Shown here piece after piece: positions 46,835-57,704 of a stretch of 64,000 nucleotides of DNA. This stretch comes from Pantoea anthophila (GTDB lineage: Bacteria; Pseudomonadota; Gammaproteobacteria; Enterobacterales; Enterobacteriaceae). Location of the stretch: the NCBI RefSeq assembly GCF_006494375.1, contig NZ_VHIZ01000038.1, positions 92,622 through 156,621 of the forward strand, written 5' to 3'. Made by a program: the position numbers and the translations under genes. The notes under the pieces are model-generated. The model saw only the letters and a list, made by a program, of their open reading frames with translations. It made no database searches and was not told where the DNA came from. Position 1 is the first letter of the stretch; each line of letters begins with the position of its first letter.

Positions 46835-47431
46835 ATGAAAATCAAAAATGTAAACAGCTTCCGAAAACGACTCTATATAATCGCTGCTTTGATTATGACT
46901 TCCTTAATCTCCAGTACAGGCGATGCAATTTTAGAAGGTTATCGTAATTTTATTTCCCAAAATATTAGTCCCGTTATGAACTTTTTAGGGTTGAAAATCG
47001 ATGGCTTCTTACACCCCCTTCAAGAACATAATGATTATCACTTTTCTGTCACGTTTTATATTCCTCGTTCAGAAAGCAATACGAGAAATAGAGAGATGAC
47101 AGGCGTGTCGATTCCAGGTGAAGAGTGCACAAAGCCAGGAGGAACGACATCCAGTGCACCCTCTAGCCTCATTGACGATGAATGGAAAAACAACGTTATT
47201 ACAGAGGCTTATTGCTCAAGCGGTAGAGTGACTGTAGCACTCATCTCATTGACTGGAGGGGAAAAACAGATTATCTATGACGGTCTTTTCCAAGAGGGAA
47301 AAAAAATCTCTTTTTCGGGCGTTCCTGGATTATATAACGCAGGAGTCTTACAACTTATCTCTACAGACAGATCAGAACCTACTGGTGAATGGGTACCAAT
47401 AAATGAATGTCAGAAAGACGGACGATGCTGA
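46835..47431 (+). CDS. AT-rich orphan, membrane-anchored protein of unknown function
   Basis: 198 residues from the ATG at 46835, with AAGG eight bases before it; a TTG at 46757 is not credible. I do not recognise it. An N-terminal hydrophobic segment (LYIIAALIMTSLISSTG, about residues 13-29) is either a signal anchor or signal peptide. The rest is polar and has four Cys that could pair (ECTK, YCSS, ECQK, GRC). The coding is markedly more AT-rich than its neighbours and looks acquired. Confidence 0.6.
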   Translation: MKIKNVNSFRKRLYIIAALIMTSLISSTGDAILEGYRNFISQNISPVMNFLGLKIDGFLHPLQEHNDYHFSVTFYIPRSESNTRNREMTGVSIPGEECTKPGGTTSSAPSSLIDDEWKNNVITEAYCSSGRVTVALISLTGGEKQIIYDGLFQEGKKISFSGVPGLYNAGVLQLISTDRSEPTGEWVPINECQKDGRC

Positions 47432-47774
47432 TTATGTGAAGACAGTTTTTTCCTGAAAGGAATTTTGTACTGATCCTATATATCTCAAATTTTTTATATC
47501 GGCTTACGCTTGAAATGTTATCAATGATCAATCCATTTAATCTTTTGTCCGGAAGTTATCCGATCAGGGTTCATGAGTACATGAAGAGGAGGTATCAGCT
47601 CTAAGAGCAGAACACTTTATTTAACATAATTAGTATTGTGCGCATTTTAAACAACATCCAGTTTCACAGCCTGAATTACAACGACACGCAGCCCCCGTTC
47701 TTGAGCAATCCTTCCCGGTGTCCTACCTTCAATCAGCGCCCTTAACGCCTCTCATCAAGCCAACCGGAGTCAAG
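47432..47774. other. 343-bp AT-rich intergenic region
   Basis: Nothing recognisable is seen apart from the approach to the HAD gene. AT-rich like the orphan gene upstream. Confidence 0.5.
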
Positions 47775-48479
47775 ATGACTAACAATCTCAACCCCCATTC
47801 CTGCAGTGACACCCTCTTTTTCGATGTCAATGAGACCCTGCTGGACACCACCGAACTGAATCAGGTGGTCGCACAGCGACTCGGTGACCGGCCGGAACGT
47901 GCCGAAGCCTGGTTTACCTCGGTGCTGCACCACTCTCTGGTCGAATCCGTGACCGGCAGCTGGCATAGCTTTGGTGATATCGCCGAAGCGGTGCTGAAGA
48001 TGACCGCTTCGCGTTACGGTGTAACCCTGCCTGAAGAAGCAACGCCACTGGCTGACATTATCGCCGCAATGCCGCCGCATCCTGATGTCGCCGCAGGGCT
48101 GACTGCCCTGCAGCAGCAGGGTTTTACGCTGGTTGCGCTGACCAACTCCTCTGCCGCGCTGGCTGAACAACAACTCAGTTCAGCCGGGCTGGCACCGCTA
48201 TTCGCCCGCATTCTCAGCGTGGAGCAGGTTAAGGTTTATAAGCCCGATCTGAGAGTTTATCAGTGGGCAATGAAAGAGATGGGCAAGCCTGCCGCAGAGT
48301 GCATGATGGTGGCGGCGCATGGCTGGGATGTCGGTGGCGCAAAACGGGCAGGGATGAAGACCGCATTTATCACCCGCAAAGGCCAGTCACCTTATCCACT
48401 GGCGCCTGCACCGGATTTGATCGTCAGCGATACAGGTGCGCTGGCCGCACAGCTTAAACGGCTCTGCTTAACGCGATGA
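47775..48479 (+). CDS. HAD-superfamily hydrolase, haloacid dehalogenase type II-like
   Basis: 234 residues from the ATG at 47775 behind GGAGTCAAG. HAD motif I is FFDVNETLLD with Asp as nucleophile; motif II is LTNSS; the motif III Lys is in VKVYKPD. The second acidic motif is not the usual DxxxD but AAHGWDVGGAK, common in this subgroup. Type II haloacid dehalogenase members hydrolyse 2-halo acids, but many are phosphatases, so the substrate is uncertain. Confidence 0.85.
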   Translation: MTNNLNPHSCSDTLFFDVNETLLDTTELNQVVAQRLGDRPERAEAWFTSVLHHSLVESVTGSWHSFGDIAEAVLKMTASRYGVTLPEEATPLADIIAAMPPHPDVAAGLTALQQQGFTLVALTNSSAALAEQQLSSAGLAPLFARILSVEQVKVYKPDLRVYQWAMKEMGKPAAECMMVAAHGWDVGGAKRAGMKTAFITRKGQSPYPLAPAPDLIVSDTGALAAQLKRLCLTR

Positions 48480-48501
48480 CCGGCAGATCAAATCCGGGCA
48501 T

Positions 48502-50031
48502 TCAGCCTGCCTGTGTCTCAAATGCCGATCTGACCGCTTCCACGATGCGTCCGGACAGCGTCGCGTCGTCCAGCATCGGGAACGTTTTTTTAAGCTTGCC
48601 TGAGATCTGCCAGCCATTTTCCTTCAGCGAACGAATAATCCGGCTTGCATCCTGATCGGGCATTTCCACAACCTCTTTCAGACGCTGCTGCGCACGCTGA
48701 AATATGACTAACACGCGCGCTTCATCTGCCATTTCTGTTCGAACGGTGTGCTCTATCACTCTGCACGTATAGAGCACATGCTCGGTTAGGTCGGGATAAC
48801 GCCAGGCGAAGCGGGCATCCTCATAGTCGCTGAAAATGAAGTTACTTTGCGTGCCATCTTCATAGGTTTTGAGTTCACCAAACCGATAGCAGCCTGCATA
48901 ACGCCGCATAAGCCGTTTAGAAAACACGTCCAGCGTGCGATCGTAACCGACGCGAAAGTCCATCGAGCTGGTGATGGTGGCCGAGACGGGCAGGATGACC
49001 CCATCCGGTATCGCTCCGTCACGAATCAGCGTGTCATTAATTAAAAAGCGATGGATACGACCATTGCCATCGCGCATGGGATGGATATAGACAAATCCAA
49101 ACGCAATAACAGCGGCACGGGCCAGCGGCGCGGCTCCGTGCGTCGCCTGTTCGAAGGCTTTCAGCCCCTGCATGAAACGAGGAACATCATCATAGTGAGG
49201 GGCAATATAGTGGACGATATCTTCACGCATTGTCGACTGCCCGACAAATACCGGCGAGCGTCGCAGACCCAGTCCCAGTGCATCCTGCCCCAGAATGCCC
49301 TGCTGTATTGTGTGCAGGCTGACATCGCTGAGCGGATCGTCCAGCTGACCGCAATACTGCGCGATAACGTGGGCAAACCGCTGAATGCGATCGCCCTGGT
49401 CCGACTCTTTCTCGATCAGAAAACTGGCACGGGACTCTTTAAATGTCAGCCAGCTGGCGGTGCGCATCAGAATATCTGCGCCAAAGGCCTTATCCAGATC
49501 TGAAAAGGCCGCATTGAGATCGAACGCCAGCGCCTGTTCAACGGCAGCTGTTCTGCGCACCAGGGGGCAGAAATCGATCGATCCCGGCAGGTTATCGTTA
49601 ATGCGCCAGCGTCTGCTGCGTTTCACGGTGGTTCGGGTCAGATACGCTTTCGATGAAATCGCATCAATATAGCCGCCATTAGTGACATCGGGCACCTGCA
49701 GCAGGTTACCGGTCAGCCACTCATAGAAAAACCCTGCCCGACGCGCATATTGTCCGAACGGCTCCTGACGACACCACGCCTCCAGAGGTTCCGGCCCGAT
49801 TACCGTAAACAGGCGGGCAAAAAACTCCAGGTGGATCTCTTCATATTTGAGACCAAAGGCAAAATGCCCGGCAAAGTTATCCTCCGGCTGATAACCAGGA
49901 GGATAGTAATTTTCCACCTGCCCCTGACTGTCATGGTGAGAACGTACCGTTCCAATCGCTGATTTCACACGCAGTGGCTGCGCCAGTCTGATTGCATAAC
50001 GTTCGCGCAATGCGCTAAAGCCGACCAGCAT
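48502..50031 (-). CDS. Fic-domain AMPylator-like protein
   Basis: 509 residues from the ATG at 50031, which has AAAGGA six bases before it; a GTG at 50052 is possible. The Fic core motif is HPMRDGNGR at about 317-325, with catalytic His and all acceptor residues. A preceding helix has SFLIE (203-207), matching the inhibitory [S/T]xxxE part; the base after the Glu is Lys, where class II proteins usually have Gly or Asn. So autoinhibition may be altered. Fic proteins transfer AMP to target Tyr/Thr; the target is unknown. No antitoxin gene is adjacent. Confidence 0.88.
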   Translation of the reverse strand: MLVGFSALRERYAIRLAQPLRVKSAIGTVRSHHDSQGQVENYYPPGYQPEDNFAGHFAFGLKYEEIHLEFFARLFTVIGPEPLEAWCRQEPFGQYARRAGFFYEWLTGNLLQVPDVTNGGYIDAISSKAYLTRTTVKRSRRWRINDNLPGSIDFCPLVRRTAAVEQALAFDLNAAFSDLDKAFGADILMRTASWLTFKESRASFLIEKESDQGDRIQRFAHVIAQYCGQLDDPLSDVSLHTIQQGILGQDALGLGLRRSPVFVGQSTMREDIVHYIAPHYDDVPRFMQGLKAFEQATHGAAPLARAAVIAFGFVYIHPMRDGNGRIHRFLINDTLIRDGAIPDGVILPVSATITSSMDFRVGYDRTLDVFSKRLMRRYAGCYRFGELKTYEDGTQSNFIFSDYEDARFAWRYPDLTEHVLYTCRVIEHTVRTEMADEARVLVIFQRAQQRLKEVVEMPDQDASRIIRSLKENGWQISGKLKKTFPMLDDATLSGRIVEAVRSAFETQAG

Positions 50032-50180
50032 ACTGAATCCTTTATTTTTCACGCAAAAACGCTAACAGAAAGGATTTTTATCACGAAAACGATAATTTCG
50101 CTACGCCGACCCGGCTAATCTTTGCCCGAAAACGTGAATAAAAAAGTGAGTTGATGCGAAAACAGTAATGCAGACCCTAT

Positions 50181-50546
50181 TCAGGGCTTAACCACGATGC
50201 ACAAAATCCCGATAACAATCATCACCACGCCCGCCAGACTATGCCAGCTGAACGCCTCATGAAATACCGGCAGAGAAACTGCAGCCAGCCAGACCAGCAC
50301 GTAACTCAGGCTGAGCAGCGGATAGACCCGGTTCAGGGGGAAATGACGCAGCGCACTGATCCAGCAGAGCATGGAGAGGCCATAGGCGCCCAGCCCCGCC
50401 ACCAGCAGCAGGGCGGGCAGAATGCCGATAGCAGGCAGTGACGTCAGGCTGCTGACATCGGGCAACTGCGGCATCGCCCAGCGCATCATCAGCTGCGCCG
50501 CCGAGACCAGCAGCACGCTGCAGGCAACCCATCCATATCCTTTCAT
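50181..50546 (-). CDS. arnF: 4-amino-4-deoxy-L-arabinose-phosphoundecaprenol flippase subunit ArnF
   Basis: 121 residues with four membrane helices of the small-multidrug-resistance type, partner of ArnE. Overlaps the end of arnE by four bases and closes the arn operon. Together they move the lipid-linked amino sugar to the periplasmic face. Confidence 0.9.
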   Translation of the reverse strand: MKGYGWVACSVLLVSAAQLMMRWAMPQLPDVSSLTSLPAIGILPALLLVAGLGAYGLSMLCWISALRHFPLNRVYPLLSLSYVLVWLAAVSLPVFHEAFSWHSLAGVVMIVIGILCIVVKP

Positions 50547-50863
50547 ATCTGACTCGCCATCAGCGCCACGCCAGTGACCACCAACAGCGTGCCGGTTATC
50601 TGGCGCGGCGTTAACCGTTCACGCCACAGGAGACGTCCGGCCAGCGCCACAAAAATAAAGTTAAGGCTCAGCATCGGGTAGGCCTGGCTGACCGGCACCC
50701 GCTGCAGCACCAATAGCCAGAGGAGCATCGCAACGCCCAGCAGTAGCACGCTCACGCCAATCCAGCTCAGGCGCGTCCGGCGGGATACCGCCCTCGTCGC
50801 CTGCTTCTGGCAAAGCTGTGCGCTGCAGCTGAGCAGACTGACCAGAATAATCAGCAGCAGCAT
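50543..50863 (-). CDS. arnE: 4-amino-4-deoxy-L-arabinose-phosphoundecaprenol flippase subunit ArnE
   Basis: 106 residues, four membrane helices, with the SQAYPMLSLNFIFVALAG segment typical of ArnE. Its start overlaps the arnT stop by one base. Partner of ArnF in the flipping step. Confidence 0.92.
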   Translation of the reverse strand: MLLLIILVSLLSCSAQLCQKQATRAVSRRTRLSWIGVSVLLLGVAMLLWLLVLQRVPVSQAYPMLSLNFIFVALAGRLLWRERLTPRQITGTLLVVTGVALMASQI

Positions 50864-52530
50864 TACTTCGTCTGGCTGTAGTAGAGGCAGACCAGCCTGC
50901 CCTGACGATAGACGGCGTCCGGCACCGGCACATCCTCATCGATATCGCTGTGAACCGAGTCCATCAGCAACAGCAGCGACACGCTCCCCTCGCGACGATG
51001 TGGGGCAAGCCAGCCGGCGAAATCTGCCCGAGAAACAAAACGGGACTGTGCATCCGGGTAGCCGAGCCCATATTCCAGTTCCCCCTTGCTGTCATAGAAA
51101 CCGATATCGCTGCGCTGCAGGTGCCAGGCGGCCGCAGAGGCGATGCCAGGGTTATCAGCCAGGATAAAGCGGCTGGTGGCCAGTTGCTTACTGATAACCG
51201 CCACAAAACGCTGCGGCTGTTTGGCATCGCGGATCTTATCGGGGATGGCCGCACCGATAACCAGCGCAAGGCCCAGCGGGCAAAGTGCCGCCGCCAGCCA
51301 GCGACGCGAGGAAGAACGGCAGCTGTACGCCCCCACCAGCCCCCAGCAGAGGAATGCCACTGCCGCCAGCACCAGCTTCAGCATCTCATGCGTGGCGAAC
51401 AGCGGATGATGCGTCAGACTCCAGGGGGCCAGCACCAGCAGTACGGCGGCCAGCGTCAGGATACCGAATATCAGGTTCAGCCAGCCATTCAGCGTCAGGG
51501 CGCGCCCTGCCCGCTGCGCAGCGTTCAGGCCATAATGGGCCATCAGCAGTGACAGCGGAACAAAACAGGGCAGGATATAGGTCGGAAGCTTGCCCTTAGC
51601 CAGACTGAAAAACAGCAGCGGCATCACCGTCCAGCTCAGCAGATAGAGCGCACCGGGATGCTGATGACGCTCACGCCAGCCCGTAAGCAGAGCCCCCGGC
51701 AACAGTGCCAGCCACGGCAGCGTGCCCAGCAACAGAATCGGCAGGTAATACCAGAATGGGGCTTTGTGCTGCGCATTCGCTTCTGCGAAGCGCTGGATAT
51801 GCTCGACCCAGAAGAAGTAGTGCCAGAAATCGGGAGCCTGATGATAAATGGCCAGCACCCAGGGCGCGCTGATTGCCGCAGCAGAGAGCAGCGCCAGTGG
51901 GCCGAAGCAGAGCAGCTCCGGCACTCTCCTGCGCCAGATCGCCCAAGGCAGGATTGTCAGTACCGGCAGCGCCAGTGCCAGAAAGCCTTTGGTCATGAAT
52001 CCCATGCCGCAGGCCAGCCCCAGCAGCAGATAGCCGCCCACGCGCCCGGCGCGCCCACTGGCCTCTGTCGCCAGCCAGAAGCTGCACATGGCGGCCGCCA
52101 GCCAGAGCATCAGCATCGGATCGAGCACCGCATAGGTGCCGACCCCATAGACCAGCAGCGAGCTGAGGAAAATGATCGCGCCGGTGATCGCGGTTCGCGA
52201 GGAAGCAAACATCCGCCTGCCGAGCCAGAAAATCAGGGCGGCGGTCAGGGCAGTGGAGAATATCGAGCCGGCCCGCACGCCAAAATTATTGTGGCCAAAC
52301 AGCCACTGACCCAGCGAGTTAATCCAGTAACCCGCAATCGGTTTTTCAAAATAGCGCAGGCCGAAAAAGTGCGGCGTGATCCAGTTGCCGGTTGCCAGCA
52401 TCTCCCGGCTGATCTCCGCATAGCGGGTTTCATCCGGCTGCCAGAGATCGCGGAACACTGGCGGGACAAGGTAATAGAGGATAAAAAAGCTGAAAAACAG
52501 CAGCCATATTGTCTGGTTACGTATCCGCAC
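50863..52530 (-). CDS. arnT: Undecaprenyl-phosphate-Ara4N lipid A transferase ArnT
   Basis: 555 residues, about twelve membrane helices, starting at GTG 52530, which overlaps the arnD stop codon by one base (TAGTG). An in-frame extension to 52569 lies inside arnD and is not used. The N-terminal periplasmic loop has WQPDETRYAEISREMLATG, the conserved acidic region of the catalytic site. It attaches Ara4N to lipid A on the outer face of the inner membrane, giving resistance to polymyxin and cationic peptides. Confidence 0.95.
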   Translation of the reverse strand: MRIRNQTIWLLFFSFFILYYLVPPVFRDLWQPDETRYAEISREMLATGNWITPHFFGLRYFEKPIAGYWINSLGQWLFGHNNFGVRAGSIFSTALTAALIFWLGRRMFASSRTAITGAIIFLSSLLVYGVGTYAVLDPMLMLWLAAAMCSFWLATEASGRAGRVGGYLLLGLACGMGFMTKGFLALALPVLTILPWAIWRRRVPELLCFGPLALLSAAAISAPWVLAIYHQAPDFWHYFFWVEHIQRFAEANAQHKAPFWYYLPILLLGTLPWLALLPGALLTGWRERHQHPGALYLLSWTVMPLLFFSLAKGKLPTYILPCFVPLSLLMAHYGLNAAQRAGRALTLNGWLNLIFGILTLAAVLLVLAPWSLTHHPLFATHEMLKLVLAAVAFLCWGLVGAYSCRSSSRRWLAAALCPLGLALVIGAAIPDKIRDAKQPQRFVAVISKQLATSRFILADNPGIASAAAWHLQRSDIGFYDSKGELEYGLGYPDAQSRFVSRADFAGWLAPHRREGSVSLLLLMDSVHSDIDEDVPVPDAVYRQGRLVCLYYSQTK

Positions 52531-53435
52531 TAGTTCGCCTCTTCCATCCGTTTCTGGCAGCCCAGCCACCCTTCCCGTCCGGCAATTTCGCCTCTGACCA
52601 CCCGGCCTAATGGCAGCGTCGTCAGATCGGCGGGCAGCAGTTCACTGAGCGGACAGAACTGAATGCCGTTATCGGCGGCCAGGGTCAGGAGGCGATCGAA
52701 GTCCGGGTAGCCGATGATCCCCTCTACTTCGGCGTGAACGGTGTAGACCGCCCCCTCTTTCGCAGCGAGCATTCGGGTCAGAATGAAGTCGTTGTACCCC
52801 TCTGCGCTGACCTCGCGCCCCACCACCTCATCCCAGGTCGGCAGCGTTACCGGGATCTGCACCGTCCCAATCTGCCCGTCTGGCAGCACCGGCCGGAACG
52901 GGCCGCTGCCGCGACAGTCGCTGTTGTAAGTGAATCCGAACGGCTGTTTAGCGGCGACCACCCGGCCATCCGCGCGCCATCCGGCCACGGCCGAGCAGCT
53001 GACCGGATGGCCGAGGATCTCACTCAGCAGGTCGGTGCCGCGCGCTATCTGCTCTGCCAGCTTTTCCTGTGGCCAGACGCCCGCCCAGGTCTGCCACGCA
53101 AAGTGGTCCCAGGCGTGCAGTCCCACCTCATGCTGACGGGTGGCGTCCTGAATAATGTGCCGCAGACGGCGCCCCATCTGCTTGCCTGGCCACGCCGTTC
53201 CGGCCAGCAGGATATCCCAGCCATAGAGCGACGCGGCCCGGGAACGCACCATTTTCAGGAGAAAGGCCGGTTTCACCAGCCGCCAGAGATGGCGGCCCAT
53301 GTTGTCCGGCCCCACACTGAAGAAAAAGCTGGCCCGCACAGCATGACGCCGGAACAGCGTCAGCAGCGCCGGCACGCCCTGCTGCGTGCCGCGCCAGGTA
53401 TCTACGTCAATCCGCAGACCGATCTTCTTCATCAC
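52530..53435 (-). CDS. arnD: 4-deoxy-4-formamido-L-arabinose-phosphoundecaprenol deformylase ArnD
   Basis: 301 residues of the NodB polysaccharide-deacetylase fold: [12 protein letters not shown] with the catalytic Asp pair, the metal His in the [14 protein letters not shown] block, and the later [14 protein letters not shown]. It removes the formyl group from the lipid-linked sugar. The start overlaps the arnA stop by four bases. Confidence 0.95.
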   Translation of the reverse strand: MMKKIGLRIDVDTWRGTQQGVPALLTLFRRHAVRASFFFSVGPDNMGRHLWRLVKPAFLLKMVRSRAASLYGWDILLAGTAWPGKQMGRRLRHIIQDATRQHEVGLHAWDHFAWQTWAGVWPQEKLAEQIARGTDLLSEILGHPVSCSAVAGWRADGRVVAAKQPFGFTYNSDCRGSGPFRPVLPDGQIGTVQIPVTLPTWDEVVGREVSAEGYNDFILTRMLAAKEGAVYTVHAEVEGIIGYPDFDRLLTLAADNGIQFCPLSELLPADLTTLPLGRVVRGEIAGREGWLGCQKRMEEAN

Positions 53436-55411
53436 TTATCAGCCTGTTGCTCAATGGTGCGCAGGAAGAAGTCGAGCGTGTTGTCGATGGTGACATCCAT
53501 CGTCACGGTTGGGGTCCAGCCGAGTAAGCGGCGCGCATTGCGGATAGCAGGTTTGCGGTGCTCCACATCCTGATACCCTTTTCCGTAGTAGCTGCTGCTC
53601 TCCACTTCGCGGAAACCGGCAAATGGCGGGAACTGGCTGCGCAGCGGATGATGCTCAAAGCTGCACAGCAGCTGCTCGGCCAGCTCTTTGATACTGGCTT
53701 CGTTGTCCGGGTTACCGATATTGATGATCTGCCCATCACAATTCTGCTGTTTGTTCTCGATGATGCGGAACAGCGCCTCCACGCCATCCTTGATATCGGT
53801 AAAGCAGCGCTTCTGTTTGCCGCCGTCAATCAGCTTGATGGGCGAACCTTCCACCAGGTTGAGGATCAGCTGGGTAATGGCGCGGGAGCTGCCGATACGC
53901 GCGGCATTGAGGTTGTCCAGACGCGGTCCCATCCAGTTGAACGGCCGGAACAGGGTAAAGCGCAGTCCCTCTTTTTCGCCATAGGCCCAGATCACCCGAT
54001 CCAGCAGCTGCTTGGAGACCGAATAGATCCAGCGCTGTTTGTTGATCGGCCCGACCACCAGGTTGGAACAATCTTCATCGAAGCTGTCATCGGTACACAT
54101 GCCGTACACCTCAGAGGTGGACGGGAAAATGATGCGCTTCTGATACTTCACACAGTCGCGAATGATTTTCAGGTTTTCTTCAAAATCGAGCTCAAACACG
54201 CGCAGCGGATTGCGGGTGTACTCAATCGGCGTGGCGATCGCCACCAGCGGCAGGATGACGTCACATTTCTTGATGTGATACTCAATCCATTCGGAGTGGA
54301 TAGCGATGTCCCCTTCGACGAAGTGGAAACGCGGATGGTCGAGGAAGCGGCTGATGGCATCGGAACTGATATCCAGGCCATACACCTCGAAATGCGCATC
54401 CTCCAGCAGCCGTTCGGTAAGATGGTTACCGATAAAGCCGTTAACGCCGAGGATCAGCACCCGGGTGCGGCGCTGGAGCGCCGACTGCGGCTGCGAATAG
54501 AGCAGCGCGCCAGGCACCATGCCCAGACTCTGCGCCAGCTGACTGCCGTTCATGTAGACGCCATGCTCGGACTGCCCGGTCTGGATTTCAAGCGCTCCCT
54601 CACCACAGGCAATCAGGAACGGCTGCTTAGAGATTACCGTGCCCGGTCTGGCCTGATGCGGCTCGTGATGAACCCGGCTCTTCCAGACGATGAAGCGGAC
54701 CGACCCGGCGAAGGCAAAGGCGCCAGGCCAGGGATCGGTGACCGCTCTGACCAGATTGTGGATCGTCTGAGCAGGCTGGTTCCAGTCAATCCGTCCATCT
54801 TCGGCGGTGCGACGGCCGACACGGGTCGCCTGACTCTCATCCTGGGGCCACTCACTGACCTCACCCTGACGCAGGCGGGGTAAAACGTCGCCCAGAAGCT
54901 GCTCTGCGACACTGATGAGTTTACGGTGCAGGGTCAGCGCATTGTCCTGGTCGTCGATAGCCACCGCCTGCTGCGCCAGAATATGACCGGCATCGGCACG
55001 CTTTACCATGCGATGCAGGGTGACACCCGTTTCGCGTTCACCGTTCACCAGCGCCCAGTTTAGGGGTGCCCGCCCCCGGTATTTTGGCAGCAGCGAACCA
55101 TGCAGGTTAAAGGCCCCTTTTTGCGCGCATTGCAGGATCTCATCGCTGAGCAGATGGCGATAATAGAAGGAGAAAATCATCTCTGGCGCCATGCTGCGGA
55201 TACGATCCAGCCAGATCGGGTGATTCGCCTCGTCGGGCGCATAGACCGGGATGCCATGCTCTGCCGCCAGACGCGCAACCGAGCCGAAAAAAGGATTTTC
55301 GGTCGCCACGTCGTTGTGGGTGAAAATGGCGGTGATCTCATAGCCTGCCTTCAGCAGCGCATTGATGCCGACACAGCCCATATCGTGATAGGCGAAAACG
55401 AGGGTCTTCAT
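53432..55411 (-). CDS. arnA: Bifunctional UDP-Ara4N formyltransferase/UDP-glucuronate decarboxylase ArnA
   Basis: 659 residues, the full bifunctional length. The N-terminal formyltransferase half has [14 protein letters not shown] and the [18 protein letters not shown] block, with catalytic Asn/His/Asp. The C-terminal dehydrogenase half begins near [14 protein letters not shown] (NAD-binding Rossmann) and contains STSEVYGMC and the [11 protein letters not shown]yr-x-x-x-Lys pair. Its stop overlaps arnD by four bases and its start overlaps arnC. Confidence 0.97.
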   Translation of the reverse strand: MKTLVFAYHDMGCVGINALLKAGYEITAIFTHNDVATENPFFGSVARLAAEHGIPVYAPDEANHPIWLDRIRSMAPEMIFSFYYRHLLSDEILQCAQKGAFNLHGSLLPKYRGRAPLNWALVNGERETGVTLHRMVKRADAGHILAQQAVAIDDQDNALTLHRKLISVAEQLLGDVLPRLRQGEVSEWPQDESQATRVGRRTAEDGRIDWNQPAQTIHNLVRAVTDPWPGAFAFAGSVRFIVWKSRVHHEPHQARPGTVISKQPFLIACGEGALEIQTGQSEHGVYMNGSQLAQSLGMVPGALLYSQPQSALQRRTRVLILGVNGFIGNHLTERLLEDAHFEVYGLDISSDAISRFLDHPRFHFVEGDIAIHSEWIEYHIKKCDVILPLVAIATPIEYTRNPLRVFELDFEENLKIIRDCVKYQKRIIFPSTSEVYGMCTDDSFDEDCSNLVVGPINKQRWIYSVSKQLLDRVIWAYGEKEGLRFTLFRPFNWMGPRLDNLNAARIGSSRAITQLILNLVEGSPIKLIDGGKQKRCFTDIKDGVEALFRIIENKQQNCDGQIINIGNPDNEASIKELAEQLLCSFEHHPLRSQFPPFAGFREVESSSYYGKGYQDVEHRKPAIRNARRLLGWTPTVTMDVTIDNTLDFFLRTIEQQADK

Positions 55412-56391
55412 GATTGAGTATCCTGTACTGATGGCTCTTCTGGAGCCTGAACAATGCGTTGAACGAAATAGCGCGGACGCGCCCGAACGTCGTTATAAAT
55501 GCGCCCGATGTACTCCCCGAGCAGTCCCATGCCCACAAACTGGGCACCCGTAAACATGAACAGCACGGCAAACAGAACAAAGACGCCATCCCCCGCCCAG
55601 GCCGCACCAAAGAAGAGGCGCAGAACAATCAGCACCAGCGAGAAAGCGAAGCCAGCGAGTGCAATCAGGCTGCCGATAACGCTGAGCAGTCGCAGGGGGG
55701 TGGTGGTCAGGCAGGTCACCAGGTCGTACATCAGGTTGATCAGGCGCATAAAGCTGTATTTCGAGTCGCCAAATGCCCGCTCAGCGTGGATCACCGGCAG
55801 TTCGATGGTGTGACGGGCAAAGGTGTTCGCCAGAATCGGAATAAAGGTGCTGCGCTCGTGGCAGTTGAGCATCGCCTCAACGATGTGGCGACGATAGGCG
55901 CGCAGCATGCAGCCGTAATCCCCCATCGCTTTGCCAGTCACTCGCTGGATCAGCCGGTTGAGCGTGCGCGAGGCTTTACGCCGGAACCAGGTGTCCTGGC
56001 GCTGCTGCCGGACCGTGCCGACCACGTCATAGCCCTGACGCGCCGCCTCAACCAGCCGCGGGATCTCCTCCGGCGGGTTCTGCAGATCGGCATCGAGCGT
56101 GATAATCAGATCGCCACGCACCTGACTGAAACCGGCCATGATGGCGGAGTGCTGCCCGTAATTGCGGTTGAGCAGCACACCGATGACCCGGCTGCCTGCT
56201 GCGGAAGCTGCCTCCTCAATCAGCCCGGCGGAACGGTCACTGCTGCCGTCATCGACCAGCAGGATTTCATAGTCCATCTGCAGTGTGTCGCAGGCGGCAG
56301 CGGTGCGCTGAAGCAGCTCCGGCAGGCTCTCCTGCTCGTTGTAGACCGGGATAACCACGGAGAGTCTGTTGATCGGTTTATTCTCGCCCAT
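55408..56391 (-). CDS. arnC: Undecaprenyl-phosphate Ara4FN transferase ArnC
   Basis: 327 residues from the ATG at 56391 ([20 protein letters not shown]), one base past the arnB stop codon; the in-frame start at 56439 lies within arnB. A GT2 glycosyltransferase with [10 protein letters not shown] and [13 protein letters not shown], followed by two C-terminal membrane helices. It transfers Ara4-formyl-N to undecaprenyl phosphate. Confidence 0.95.
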   Translation of the reverse strand: MGENKPINRLSVVIPVYNEQESLPELLQRTAAACDTLQMDYEILLVDDGSSDRSAGLIEEAASAAGSRVIGVLLNRNYGQHSAIMAGFSQVRGDLIITLDADLQNPPEEIPRLVEAARQGYDVVGTVRQQRQDTWFRRKASRTLNRLIQRVTGKAMGDYGCMLRAYRRHIVEAMLNCHERSTFIPILANTFARHTIELPVIHAERAFGDSKYSFMRLINLMYDLVTCLTTTPLRLLSVIGSLIALAGFAFSLVLIVLRLFFGAAWAGDGVFVLFAVLFMFTGAQFVGMGLLGEYIGRIYNDVRARPRYFVQRIVQAPEEPSVQDTQS

Positions 56392-56392
56392 A

Positions 56393-57529
56393 TCAGACTC
56401 CGGCAATGTCATGCAGCGCCTGAATGACGCGCTCGACATCCTGGTCCGTCATTGAGGGAAACAGGGGAATCGAACACATCTGCTGGCTGTTGCGTTCACT
56501 GGCGGGCAGACGTAAATCGGGATAGCGCTCGCGATAATATCTGTGGGTGTGGGCGGCCCGGAAATGCAGGCCACTGCCGATATTGCGTGCCTTCAGCGCC
56601 TGCATAAACGCATCACGCGACAGGCCACACTGGCGTTCATCAATACGGATAATAAACAGATGCCACGCATGCTGATGAGGCCAGGCGGGCAGTGACAGCG
56701 GCGTGAACGGCAGTGCGCGCAGCGCGGCAAGATAGCGTTCGGCAATCTCGCGGCGGCGTGCAATAAAACCGGGCAGTTTCTGTAACTGCACCAGCGCAAT
56801 GGCTGCGCTGATGTCGGGCAGATTGTATTTAAAGCCGGGCATCATCACTTCTGCCTGCGGCAGTCGGCCCTGCGTCTGGCGATCAAAAGCATCAACGGCC
56901 AGACCATGAAACTTCAGGCTGCGTATGCGATCGGCCAGCGCGGCGTCATCGGTTACCACCAGGCCACCTTCCGCACAGGTAATATTTTTAATGGCGTGAA
57001 ACGAAAAAATTGCCGTGCCGCGGTGCCCGATCGGCTTTCCGTGATAGGTCGTGCCTGCCGCATGTGCCGCATCTTCAATGATGGCAATGTTATGCTGCTC
57101 AGCCAGCTGGTAGATCGGGTTAAGATCGACCGGTGCGCCAGCGTAATGGACCGGAATAATGGCGCGGGTCCGGGGCGTAATCGCCTGCGTAATCTGTTCC
57201 GGCGTCACCATCAGGGTATCAGGGTCCACATCGATCATGACCGGCGTGGCGCCCAGCAGCGTGATCAGATTCAGCGTGGAAACCCAGGTCATGGAGGGCG
57301 TAATCACCTCATCACCCGGCCCAATTCCCATTGCCATCAGCGTGACGTGCATTCCGGCGGTGGCAGAGCTGACGGCAATCGCGTGCAGGTTGCCGGTCAG
57401 CCGGACAAAGGCCTGCTCCAGTCCGGCGCACTGAGCGCCGGTTGTGATCCAGCCCGAGTCAAAGACCGCTTTCACGGCTGACAGCTCTTCATCACCCAAT
57501 GAGGGACGGGAAAAAGGCAAAAAATCCAT
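56393..57529 (-). CDS. arnB: UDP-4-amino-4-deoxy-L-arabinose aminotransferase ArnB
   Basis: 378 residues from the ATG at 57529 behind CTGCAGGAGTTTTAGC. PLP-dependent DegT/DnrJ/EryC1 aminotransferase: the Schiff-base Lys is in [16 protein letters not shown] and the cofactor-binding acid in [11 protein letters not shown]. First gene of the operon arnBCADTEF, which has no breaks longer than a few bases. A PmrA-box-like site lies 176 bp upstream. Confidence 0.96.
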   Translation of the reverse strand: MDFLPFSRPSLGDEELSAVKAVFDSGWITTGAQCAGLEQAFVRLTGNLHAIAVSSATAGMHVTLMAMGIGPGDEVITPSMTWVSTLNLITLLGATPVMIDVDPDTLMVTPEQITQAITPRTRAIIPVHYAGAPVDLNPIYQLAEQHNIAIIEDAAHAAGTTYHGKPIGHRGTAIFSFHAIKNITCAEGGLVVTDDAALADRIRSLKFHGLAVDAFDRQTQGRLPQAEVMMPGFKYNLPDISAAIALVQLQKLPGFIARRREIAERYLAALRALPFTPLSLPAWPHQHAWHLFIIRIDERQCGLSRDAFMQALKARNIGSGLHFRAAHTHRYYRERYPDLRLPASERNSQQMCSIPLFPSMTDQDVERVIQALHDIAGV

Positions 57530-57704
57530 GCTAAAACTCCTGCAGATCAAACCCATAAGCGATCGCGCGAAATTAATCAGGCACAACGCCGGAAACAGAA
57601 CTTAAATAGCGATTTATCATCCGCCGGCAGGGATGTTATTTACCCCAGGCGTCCATTTCTGGAATAGGGGTTGCCGGACGGGTAATACAAACTAGCGCAC
57701 GAAA

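Noticed and set aside
53558..54883. 441-codon plus-strand frame
   Set aside because: Antisense to arnA; it has no recognisable domains.
55459..56427. 322-codon plus-strand frame
   Set aside because: Antisense to arnC.
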